Shown here in pieces: positions 27,411 to 34,975 of a DNA stretch of 45,589 nt (the first letter of the stretch is position 1; every line of letters begins with the position of its first letter). The position numbers were made by a program, and so were the translations under genes. The notes beneath the pieces were generated by a model. That model was not told where the DNA came from. It worked only from the letters and a program-made list of their open reading frames with translations, and did no database searches. The stretch comes from an uncultured Prevotellaceae bacterium (GTDB taxonomy: Bacteria > Bacteroidota > Bacteroidia > Bacteroidales > Bacteroidaceae), in NCBI GenBank assembly GCA_900543815.1, contig UQST01000024.1, positions 1 through 45,589 of the forward strand. The letters are read 5' to 3'.

Positions 27411-27453
27411 GAAAAGGAACAGCGCAAGAGTTCGCAAAAGACTCTTGCGCTGT
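27411..27453 (-). terminator. Terminator of the glycogen operon
   Basis: A perfect 13-bp stem ACAGCGCAAGAGT (27419-27431) with ACTCTTGCGCTGT (27441-27453), about 90 nt past the GH57 stop. On the minus strand it is followed by TCCTTTTCC. Confidence 0.65.
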
Positions 27454-27544
27454 AAAAAAAAGTATGAAAAATTCTCAGGTGAGGCAACTTCGCCGTCCCT
27501 TATCATATATATATAAGGTGTAGGCGAAGCGTCTCGGGATGCCT

Positions 27545-29047
27545 CTACTTGCTCTCCTCCTTGGCAGCAGGAGCAGCCTTGGTAGCGGCTTTTTTCTTAG
27601 TGGCAGCGGCGGCGGGCTTGGTTGCCTTGGGTTTGGCAGCAGCCTTGGCGGGCTTCTTTGCAGCAGCAGCCTTGGGCTTCGCGGCAGGTTCCTCAGCCTT
27701 GGCAGTAGCACCCTCGCCATCGGCAGCAAGAGCTTCCGTCTTGGGTTCATACTTCTCCAGACGAGCACGCAGGCGGCTTATCTCGTTGTCCTTCACAGCC
27801 AACTCGTTGCCCATATTGGCAATCTGGGTATAGAGGCTGTTGAGTTCATCGCTCTCCACATCATCGGGATAGAGGTCATGCACGCGCTTGAGGAAATCGC
27901 CCAAGATGTTCATATAGTTGGTGAAAGCATCATACTCGCTGTCATAGATACCGCGATAGATGCCCATGCCATTGTTCTTGGTGGTCATGAAACGGAAGTT
28001 CTCGGTGGCCTGCAAGCGATCCCAGTCCTGCTGGATGCGGCGGTTGCGGCAGGCAAGAATACGGCCCACCACCTTCTCGTCATAGAGCTTGGCAAAAGCC
28101 TCACGTTGCATGCCGTTGCCGAGCACACTGCTGGTATCGCGCTCCTCGTCGTTCCAGCTCACAGGATATATGACCTCCAGTGGACCCACAGGCTTGTTCT
28201 TGCTCACCACCTCTGACGGTGTGGCGAACTTGATGCCCATCTGCTGTGCCACATCAGGCAGTGCCTTGATGAACTCCAGGATGTTGCTGCTCAGAGGCTG
28301 ATAGATTCCCAGAGCGCTGAGCTCCATCATGATGTTGATTACCTCCTCACCTTCGGGCAGAGAGTTGATCCATCCCATGTACTTGTCAGCCATCAGAGGA
28401 TACTCTGACCATGAGCTGTCGCTGAAGCGCAGACTGATATCATCGCTCAGCTTATAGTCACGCATGAGCAGAGACAGGCGGGAATCCTGGGCGCAGGAAT
28501 ACACATAGTGAGGACTTCTCCAGCCCATGATGTGCTTGGCACCCTCTACCATCATGCCCTTGAAGCCCATACCGGCTGCGATGGCACCTATCTCATCGTC
28601 GTAGATAAGCGAACTGTTGCGCAGCACCTTGGGGGTATGGCCGAAGAGTTCCTTCATCTTCTTCATCTGCCTCTTGGTCTCACTCACGAAGCAGTCGGTA
28701 TTCACCAATGAGGAGAGTCCATGGCTGTAAGGCTCGGCCAGAAACTCCACACAACCGGTCTCTGCCAGCTGCTGCAGGAGGTCAATCACCTCGCTGCCGT
28801 ACTGCTCCAGCTGCTCCAGGAACACTCCACTGATACTGAATGCCACGCGGAAGTCCTTGCCATGATTGTGAATCATGTCGAGCATGGTACGCAGAGCAGG
28901 CAGATAGCTGTTCTGGGCGGCCTCGGTGGTCTGACGCTCATTCTCATAGTCGTCATAATAATAGTGGTCGGTACCGATGTCAAAGAAGCGATAACGCTTC
29001 AGATGATTGGGTTGGTGTATCTCAAAATATAAGCAAATCGTCTTCAT
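27545..29047 (-). CDS. GH57 alpha-amylase-like protein, probably inactive, with basic tail
   Basis: The 500-aa protein has the GH57 barrel (residues 1-400) with the HQP motif at 11-13 and CVEFLAEPYSHG near 99-110. Where active GH57 amylases have a nucleophile Glu in N-T-E-L, this one reads NSSL (Ser146). The acid Asp position (family M-D-Y-E-T-F-G) appears as MELSALG (Glu242). I recall a Bacteroides alpha-amylase-like subgroup with just these Ser and Glu changes, thought to lack catalysis. Residues 400-433 look like a coiled coil. Residues 441-500 are a Lys/Ala/Pro tail (AKPKAAAAKKPAKAAAKPK) like histone H1. It is the last gene of the glycogen operon, so a structural or glycogen-binding role is possible. 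Confidence 0.85.
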   Translation of the reverse strand: MKTICLYFEIHQPNHLKRYRFFDIGTDHYYYDDYENERQTTEAAQNSYLPALRTMLDMIHNHGKDFRVAFSISGVFLEQLEQYGSEVIDLLQQLAETGCVEFLAEPYSHGLSSLVNTDCFVSETKRQMKKMKELFGHTPKVLRNSSLIYDDEIGAIAAGMGFKGMMVEGAKHIMGWRSPHYVYSCAQDSRLSLLMRDYKLSDDISLRFSDSSWSEYPLMADKYMGWINSLPEGEEVINIMMELSALGIYQPLSSNILEFIKALPDVAQQMGIKFATPSEVVSKNKPVGPLEVIYPVSWNDEERDTSSVLGNGMQREAFAKLYDEKVVGRILACRNRRIQQDWDRLQATENFRFMTTKNNGMGIYRGIYDSEYDAFTNYMNILGDFLKRVHDLYPDDVESDELNSLYTQIANMGNELAVKDNEISRLRARLEKYEPKTEALAADGEGATAKAEEPAAKPKAAAAKKPAKAAAKPKATKPAAAATKKKAATKAAPAAKEESK

Positions 29048-29088
29048 AACCTTATATGTCTTTTAATCTTATGCTTTATTTGTTCACT

Positions 29089-30396
29089 CTATCGTATATG
29101 CTTCACGGCCTGCAGGTATTCGCCATTGTCAAACCATCCGCGACCGGCGAGTTGGTTGTAGCACTCCCTGATGCGCAGACCCACCTTCTCCCAGGTAATC
29201 TGATCCACTTCGCGCAGCCCCTCTTCGGCCAGATAGTTGTGCAGAGCCTCATTGTTACAGATGCTGTAGATGGCATCGGCCATGGCGTCAACATCCCAGT
29301 AATCCACCTTGATGACGTTGCGCAGTATCTCCCCACAGCCACTCTGCTTGCTGATGATACAGGGACAGCCGCATTGCATAGCCTCAAGCGGCGCGATGCC
29401 GAACGGCTCACTCACGCTGGGCATAACGAACACGTCGGAGTTCTTGTAGCATTCATACACCTGCTTGCCGCGCTGGAAGCCCGGGAAGTGACACCTGTCG
29501 GCAATTCCGTAGGTGGCTGCCAGCTCTATCATGGCATTCAGCATGTCGCCGCTACCGGCAAAGCAGAAGCGGATGTTGTGGGTGCGGTCGAGCACGCGCT
29601 TGGCTGCTTCGATGAAGTATTCCGGCCCCTTCTGCATGGTGATACGTCCCAGATAGGTCACCACCTTCTCTCCCTTGTTCTTGCGAGGCTCTATGGAGCG
29701 TATATCCTCCGAGAGGGGATACACGGCATTGTGCATTGCCACGCACTTGCGAGGATCCTGGTGATACTGGTGTATTACCGTCTGACGGGTGAGTTCGCTC
29801 ACACACATGATGCAGTCGGCATGATCCATACCGTTCTTCTCTATGCTATACACGGTGGGATTCACCTTTCCGCGCGAGCGGTCAAAGTCAGTGGCATGTA
29901 CATGGATGCACAAGGGCTTGCCGCTCACCATCTTTGCATGCACTCCCGCAGGATAGGTCAACCAGTCATGGGCATGTATGAGGTCGAAATCCTCGGAGCG
30001 TGCCAGCACGCCGGCAATGATGGAGAAGTTGTTGATCTCCTCGTGCAGATTGCCGGGATAACCGCCCGCAAAGTTGAGACAACCCAAGTCATCAAGCCCC
30101 TGCAGATAGTTGAAGTCGGCATAGATGTGGTCGCGGAAGCGATAGTAATCCTCGGGCGAATGGCTGTTCATGCGGCTCTTCACCTCGTCGTAATTCACAT
30201 CGCGCCACGCCACAGGCACTTGGCTCATGTTCACAATCTTGAGAAAATGCTCCTCCTGGCCCGTTGGCTTGGGCATGCAGAAGGTTGTCTGCACGTCACC
30301 CTGCATGGACAATCCCTTGGTGATTCCATAAGAGGCAACTGCCAGACCGCCGTATATTTTCGGGGGAAACTCCCATCCGAACATCAGTACTTTCAT
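29089..30396 (-). CDS. Glycogen-synthase-like GT-B glycosyltransferase
   Basis: The 435-aa enzyme likely extends glucan chains from a nucleotide sugar. The N-terminal MKVLMFGWEFPPKIYGGLAV holds the Lys-X-X-Gly-Gly loop of starch and glycogen synthases. DLIHAHDWLTYPAG is the acceptor-side HDW motif. The C-terminal half has SEPFGIAPLEAMQCGCP, the E-x7-E donor-binding signature. It sits between the debranching gene (23-bp gap) and the GH57 gene (41-bp gap), as in the glycogen locus of Bacteroides. Whether it uses ADP- or UDP-glucose cannot be told. The family is firm; the glycogen role is drawn from context. Confidence 0.88.
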   Translation of the reverse strand: MKVLMFGWEFPPKIYGGLAVASYGITKGLSMQGDVQTTFCMPKPTGQEEHFLKIVNMSQVPVAWRDVNYDEVKSRMNSHSPEDYYRFRDHIYADFNYLQGLDDLGCLNFAGGYPGNLHEEINNFSIIAGVLARSEDFDLIHAHDWLTYPAGVHAKMVSGKPLCIHVHATDFDRSRGKVNPTVYSIEKNGMDHADCIMCVSELTRQTVIHQYHQDPRKCVAMHNAVYPLSEDIRSIEPRKNKGEKVVTYLGRITMQKGPEYFIEAAKRVLDRTHNIRFCFAGSGDMLNAMIELAATYGIADRCHFPGFQRGKQVYECYKNSDVFVMPSVSEPFGIAPLEAMQCGCPCIISKQSGCGEILRNVIKVDYWDVDAMADAIYSICNNEALHNYLAEEGLREVDQITWEKVGLRIRECYNQLAGRGWFDNGEYLQAVKHIR

Positions 30397-30419
30397 ATCT
30401 ATTGTTCCTCGCAGAGGCT

Positions 30420-32366
30420 TTAAAGGTTGTTGTATTTGTCAAGTAACTTCACCACACGCATGATGCCCGACACGTTCATAGCGAAACTGATGGCTCCACG
30501 ACCGTGGAAAGGCGGGTTGCCATCAAAGAGTTCGGGGATGGTGCCAATGCAATGGTAGAAGAGTTCCTCCTCGTATCCCACCAGCAGACGGTCAACATAG
30601 CTGAGGCGGCTCATGCGATATACCCTCAGACAAGCTTCCATGTAGAAGCCTGCGAGCCAAGGCCATGCGGTTCCCTGATGGTATGCATAATCGCGCTGAG
30701 CCTGCGGTCCCACGTACATGGGGTTGTATCCGCGGCTCTTGGGAGAGAGCGAGCGGAGTCCCTTGGGTGTGGAGAGTTCCCTGGTGCAGTAGTCCAGCAC
30801 GCTCTTGCATTGCTTCTTGTCGAGCGGAGAATAGTCGAGCGCCACGGCGAAAATCATGTTGGGACGGACGTCGTAGTTGCGGTAGCCATCCACACAATAG
30901 TCGCACAGGTAGCCGAACTCATTGTAGAACATGGGAGCGAAGTTGTCGGCACAAACCCTTGCATCCATCTCCAGATTCTGCACAAATGCCGTATCAGCGG
31001 TATTGGCAAAGAGCTTGGCGGTGAACATCAGCGCGTTGTACCACAGCGCATTGAACTCTACGATGTAGCCTGTGCGCGGTACGATGGGCCTGCCACCCTG
31101 GTCGGTACTGTTCATCCAGGTGACAGCCTTGTCGCGTCCTTCGCTATAGACGAGTCCGTTGGGACGTATCTCCAGGTTGGGATGCTTGCCTTCCATGAGC
31201 CACTGCATGATGTCGTGGATGAGGCTGCCGTACTTCTGCATGCACTTCTCGGCACCCTGGGTGTCGGCATACTGCTGCAGGCACCATACAGCCCACAGGA
31301 GCACATCGGGATGCTCCATCTCTGTGACGCTCACCTCAAGGGGTTCACCGGCCATGAAGTGACGGATGGCCTTCTCGGCAGTCTCCATCACATCGTCGTA
31401 TTTCTTCAGTTCGTTGTTGGTGAGGGTGAGTCCGGGAAGCGAGATGAACATATCGCGTGCACGGCACTTGAACCATGGGTAGCCTGCCAGAACATAGTCC
31501 TCATGTTCACGATGAACGAAGAACTGGTGTGCGCTGTTGACCAGAGTGTTATAGAAGTTGTCTCTGGGCGTGCGTACATTCTTCTCATATTCTGCCAGGT
31601 CGGCCAATGTGGAAGTATCTATCTCGTTCAGACCGGCCGAGAAAACCACGCTCTCGCCCTTGTCCAGCGTAAAGACGAAGTAGCCGGGCACGTACAGATC
31701 CTCGTTGCCAGCGTATCCTCTCTCCTGCTCCTTGGGGTATTCCAGCCCGCGATACCAGTCTGGCTTATACACGAACTCGTTCTCCTTGTTGAACTGCATG
31801 AACAGTTCGGGATAGCCCGGATACATGCACGTCTTGATGCCATTCTGCACTTCCTGGAAGTCGCGGCAGGCTCTGTCGTTCTCATAGGTATATTCCCTCA
31901 CGCTTCGGAAGGCGAGGAAGGGCTGGAGCCTCATCGTTGTGGGGCAATGTGAATCCACCAGCGTGTAGCGGATGATTATTCTGTTCTCGAAATGCTGGAA
32001 CATCATCTCCCGGCGGAGAATCACGTCGCCCACCCTGTAGATGGTGGTGGGCACCTGCTGCGTACTGAACTCACGGATATACTTATGTCCCCTGGGACTG
32101 AAGTTGCCGCCGCCATACTTGTGCAGGCCAAGGTTGAACTCAGCCCCATGCTGTATGACAGTAGCGTCGAGTGAAGAGAGCAGCACGTGGTTCTCATCAT
32201 CAAGTTCGGGCACAGGTACCACCAGCAATCCATGGTATTTACGCGTATTGCAGTCAACTATCGTGGAACAGGAATAGGCTCCCGAACGGTTTGACCTGAG
32301 TATCTCTTTCGGGAGGGATTCCTCCAGATTAGTCATCAGTGTCTTGTCGAATCGTAAATAACTCAT
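30420..32366 (-). CDS. Glycogen debranching enzyme (amylo-alpha-1,6-glucosidase)
   Basis: The 648-aa enzyme should remove alpha-1,6 branch stubs of glycogen. It has a GDE N-terminal beta domain (RSNRSGAYSCSTIVDCNTRK, HKYGGGNFSPRGHKYI) and a C-terminal (alpha/alpha)6 barrel with GYPWFKCRARDMFISLPGL, TWMNSTDQGGRPIVPRTGY and YHQGTAWPWLAG. The start at 32366 (MSYLRFDKTL) is preferred over an in-frame ATG at 32432. The preferred form matches the usual family N terminus, and the promoter at 32471-32502 leaves a leader of about 100 nt. It is the first gene of a three-gene glycogen operon. Confidence 0.9.
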   Translation of the reverse strand: MSYLRFDKTLMTNLEESLPKEILRSNRSGAYSCSTIVDCNTRKYHGLLVVPVPELDDENHVLLSSLDATVIQHGAEFNLGLHKYGGGNFSPRGHKYIREFSTQQVPTTIYRVGDVILRREMMFQHFENRIIIRYTLVDSHCPTTMRLQPFLAFRSVREYTYENDRACRDFQEVQNGIKTCMYPGYPELFMQFNKENEFVYKPDWYRGLEYPKEQERGYAGNEDLYVPGYFVFTLDKGESVVFSAGLNEIDTSTLADLAEYEKNVRTPRDNFYNTLVNSAHQFFVHREHEDYVLAGYPWFKCRARDMFISLPGLTLTNNELKKYDDVMETAEKAIRHFMAGEPLEVSVTEMEHPDVLLWAVWCLQQYADTQGAEKCMQKYGSLIHDIMQWLMEGKHPNLEIRPNGLVYSEGRDKAVTWMNSTDQGGRPIVPRTGYIVEFNALWYNALMFTAKLFANTADTAFVQNLEMDARVCADNFAPMFYNEFGYLCDYCVDGYRNYDVRPNMIFAVALDYSPLDKKQCKSVLDYCTRELSTPKGLRSLSPKSRGYNPMYVGPQAQRDYAYHQGTAWPWLAGFYMEACLRVYRMSRLSYVDRLLVGYEEELFYHCIGTIPELFDGNPPFHGRGAISFAMNVSGIMRVVKLLDKYNNL

Positions 32367-32470
32367 ATCTGATGTCTTTTGTATGTATATATTTTGTTTT
32401 ATTCGGTCATTGCTCCACACAGGTGGCGCCATGCCGCCTGCAAGGCTCTTAGCGTGTTGTCAGCCTATGC

Positions 32471-32502
32471 CAAAGTTACTAATAAATATCAAACGCGCCA
32501 AG
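32471..32502 (-). promoter_or_regulatory. Promoter of the glycogen operon
   Basis: On the minus strand, CTTG (32502-32499; one change from TTTG), a 20-bp spacer and TAACTTTG (32478-32471). Start of transcription would be near 32464. Confidence 0.65.
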
Positions 32503-32786
32503 AAATTCCTTCAAAAGATACGAAATAGGGTAAAATATCGGCCAAAGTGACCTCACAAGGCACATTCCGAAGACATTTCAGCGGCCCTGAGAAGCGTTTT
32601 TTGTTCAAATTTGAGCAAGAATGGAGCGGCATGAGCAAAATGGTTCACCCGCCTGCCAGGCATCCCTTCATGCCCATATAATAAAGGAAGCAGAAACCCG
32701 GAAACAGCGCTCCACCCTACCCCTACAGCCATCTGCAAAGAAATTCTTACCGCACCCGCCATCAACCTGCTTTATGGAGAGGGAAG

Positions 32787-33028
32787 AAACGTACTGCGCT
32801 GCAACGGCAAATGCAGCACGCTTCATCAGCCAACCCAACGCGCTGCATCGGCACACGCAACGCGCTTCATCTGATAGAGAGATTTTTTGCAGTTGAAAAA
32901 GAGATTTGCTGCAGTTGAAAATGGAATGCGGCTAAACAAGTGACGAATTTGACAAAAAGAGATGACGAGATTAGCCGAAACTGCTGACGAATTTGAGTGA
33001 AAGAGCTGACGAGTTCAGCAGAAACAGC
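32787..33028. repeat. 22-bp degenerate tandem array, 11 units
   Basis: Eleven units fit a 22-bp ladder from 32787 with no indel. Units 1-4 resemble TGCAGCACGCTTCATCAGC; units 5-6 share GAGATTTnnTGCAGTTGA; unit 7 is transitional; units 8-11 begin with TGACGA at 32941, 32963, 32985 and 33007. One unit (32811-32832) matches 18819-18840 at 19 of 22 positions. It lies between two minus-strand genes, downstream of DUF4301 and upstream of the glycogen promoter. Confidence 0.88.
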
Positions 33029-33054
33029 CTACAAGCCGCTACACGCCCACCCGC

Positions 33055-33102
33055 ACAACAAAATACAAGAGGCTACCAGGCTTTTTGCCAGGCAACCTCT
33101 TG
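33055..33102 (-). terminator. Terminator of the DUF4301 gene
   Basis: CAAGAGG (33066-33072) pairs with CCTCTTG (33096-33102). An inner broken stem CCAGGC/GCCAGG carries a T5 loop. The minus strand continues TATTTTGTTG. It is about 75 nt past the stop at 33178. Confidence 0.6.
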
Positions 33103-33177
33103 CACTTTTCCTCTCGCCTCCCTCTCTGCCCTCTGGCAGGAAGGAGCTCGAAAGACACTTCAATACATTATATATTA

Positions 33178-34713
33178 TTAGGCCTGATGCTGTGGACGCA
33201 GCAGGTCGTTGACAGTCTTCACGGGGTTGAACGTAGAGAGGGGAACCTCCACCATGATGGTGCTCCAGTTGCTCATAGCGCCATTCCACAGTCCGGGCAG
33301 CTCGAGAGCAAGCAAGGGACGTCCGTCTTTGCTCTTGTGAGAGATGAAGCCCGTGGCAGGATCCACATAGTCGGGCAGGGAGAAGGGCTTGCCATCCTTG
33401 TCCTTCACAGCACACACCAGGTCAACGGGGTTGAAGTGTGTACCCTTGCGGAACATAGCCTGCGCCTCCTCGTTGGCCGGGTCTATCTGGCTGCTCTCCA
33501 GTATCTGCAGACTCACGCTGCCGTCGGGATTGTAGGCCAGGAACGGTCCACCGCCAGGTTCACCCACGTTGCGCACCATACCGCAAACCCTTATGGGCCT
33601 GTTGAGACGAGAGCGCAACCATACGCTCAGTTCGGTATCCTCCATATGCTTGAGGCCAGGCATGTCGGTATGAAGCGTGTGACGCACAAAGCGAATCATC
33701 TCTTCCAGGTCGGCATGACTGTAGTTGCCGCTCTCCAGCAGGTGCAAGTAGCGGAACGTCTGCTCCTGTACGCTCACCAGCACACCAGCCAGCACCTGCT
33801 TCCACAGCACGGTATCGGCCTTGAGCGAATCGGGCACCACATTGTCGATATTCTTGATGAACACCACATCGGTATCCAGTGCATCCAGGTTGCGGATAAG
33901 GGCTCCATGACCGCCGGGGCGGAACAGAAGTTCGCCTTCAGCCGTGCGGAAGGGAGTTCCATCCTCGTTGGCAGCCACCGTATCAGTAGATGGCAACTGC
34001 TCGCTCAGCGACACGTGATAGGTCACCTTATACTCTTGCTCATACTCGGGCACTACCCTCTCGAGCAGTTCCTCGAAGAGTTCGCGGTGCTCGGAGCTTA
34101 CTGTGAAATGCACGTCAGCCTCTCCCTGGCTGCTGGCATAGAGAGCGGCTTCGGTGAGATGCTCCTCCACGGGAGTGCGGGCAGAGTCGGCATAGGCGTG
34201 GAACTGCAGCAGTCCCTTGGGCAGAGAGCCGTATCCCAGTCCCTCGTCACCCAACAGAGCTTCGGCCACATCGTGACAGCGCTGCTCCTCCACAAGCGCC
34301 TCGGCACCCATGCCATAGAGCAGGATGCAGGCATCGTTGAGCGCATCATAGAAAGCGAACTTGCGCAGATTGCCGAAGAAGGTCTTCTCCATCTCGCTCT
34401 CGGGCACCTCACGGCCCGACTCGAGGAAGGCAAAAAGGTCCTTGAACATACGGCTGGCGGCTCCGCTGGCAGGCACAAACTTGGTCACCCTGTGCCCTTC
34501 GGCCTTATAGTCATTCCACTTCTGCACATACTGCTCCTGGCTCTCTGGGGTGAGGGCAAGGATGTCATCGGGCACAGCGGCTGCTGCGTGCAACTTCAGA
34601 TAGGGAAATCCCTTGCGGAAGCATTCCAGTTGCTCCATTACCTGCTCCTGCGTGATTCCTTTGGCACTAAGCTGTGCCAGGTCAGATGGTGTAAGCATCG
34701 TTGTCTTGTCCAT
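33178..34713 (-). CDS. DUF4301 family protein
   Basis: The 511-aa protein belongs to DUF4301, a family common in Bacteroidetes, of unknown function. Recognisable stretches are KFVPASGAASRMFKDLFAF and RPGGHGALIRNLDALDTDVV, which look like the nucleotide-binding and acceptor loops of sugar-phosphate nucleotidylyltransferases (GxxSRM and GGHGAL with NLD). A nucleotidyltransferase-like fold is therefore possible, but I would not assign a reaction. There is no signal peptide, so it is cytosolic. It is divergent from the RelA/SpoT homologue, with -7 boxes on both strands of the 262-bp gap, and ends at a hairpin. Confidence 0.85.
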   Translation of the reverse strand: MDKTTMLTPSDLAQLSAKGITQEQVMEQLECFRKGFPYLKLHAAAAVPDDILALTPESQEQYVQKWNDYKAEGHRVTKFVPASGAASRMFKDLFAFLESGREVPESEMEKTFFGNLRKFAFYDALNDACILLYGMGAEALVEEQRCHDVAEALLGDEGLGYGSLPKGLLQFHAYADSARTPVEEHLTEAALYASSQGEADVHFTVSSEHRELFEELLERVVPEYEQEYKVTYHVSLSEQLPSTDTVAANEDGTPFRTAEGELLFRPGGHGALIRNLDALDTDVVFIKNIDNVVPDSLKADTVLWKQVLAGVLVSVQEQTFRYLHLLESGNYSHADLEEMIRFVRHTLHTDMPGLKHMEDTELSVWLRSRLNRPIRVCGMVRNVGEPGGGPFLAYNPDGSVSLQILESSQIDPANEEAQAMFRKGTHFNPVDLVCAVKDKDGKPFSLPDYVDPATGFISHKSKDGRPLLALELPGLWNGAMSNWSTIMVEVPLSTFNPVKTVNDLLRPQHQA

Positions 34714-34788
34714 AAATATATTATTTTCTTACCACCTCGCTGTCCACTGCCCGAAGGCCGTTTGGGCGGCAAGGTTCAAATCTCCTTA

Positions 34789-34796
34789 CAAAGTTA
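34789..34796 (-). promoter_or_regulatory. -7 box TAACTTTG for the DUF4301 gene
   Basis: Minus-strand match to TAnnTTTG about 75 nt before the start at 34713. The -33 region is not convincing. Confidence 0.5.
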
Positions 34797-34871
34797 ACCA
34801 AAAAGAATGAGCGGGCACCCTTTCGGGGTGGAAAATACCACATAAAGAGAAGAAATAAGGGTTTTTTCACG

Positions 34872-34879
34872 TAACTTTG
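34872..34879 (+). promoter_or_regulatory. -7 box TAACTTTG for the RelA/SpoT homologue
   Basis: Plus-strand match to TAnnTTTG about 97 nt before the start at 34976, back-to-back with the box at 34789-34796. Confidence 0.5.
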
Positions 34880-34975
34880 CCGACGATAACGTATCAAGCG
34901 GACCTTTGCACGGTGAAAAAACGCCACGCACAGACGGCCGGACGGCAAATCCGTACAGCCTGCCCGCACTAAAGA

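Larger units (their letters stand above)
27064..27544. other. 481-bp gap between trpB and the GH57 gene
   Basis: No supported gene. Short frames at 27202-27523 lack protein character. Contents are the trpB promoter box (27112-27119) and the terminator hairpin for the glycogen operon (27411-27453). An alternating TA tract with CATATATATATAAGG lies near 27503. Confidence 0.55.
32367..33177. other. 811-bp gap with promoter, long 22-bp array and terminator
   Basis: No supported gene; short frames across 32553-33215 run through the array. It contains the glycogen operon promoter (32471-32502), unremarkable sequence to about 32780, the 11-unit 22-bp array (32787-33028) and the DUF4301 terminator (33055-33102). 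Confidence 0.65.

Noticed and set aside
27202..27523. Overlapping plus-strand frames between trpB and the GH57 gene
   Set aside because: They cross a terminator hairpin and a TA tract. They have no motif and no promoter box.
32787..33028. CRISPR array
   Set aside because: There are no constant repeats separated by unique spacers: the units are contiguous, only 22 bp, and all degenerate. No cas genes are present.
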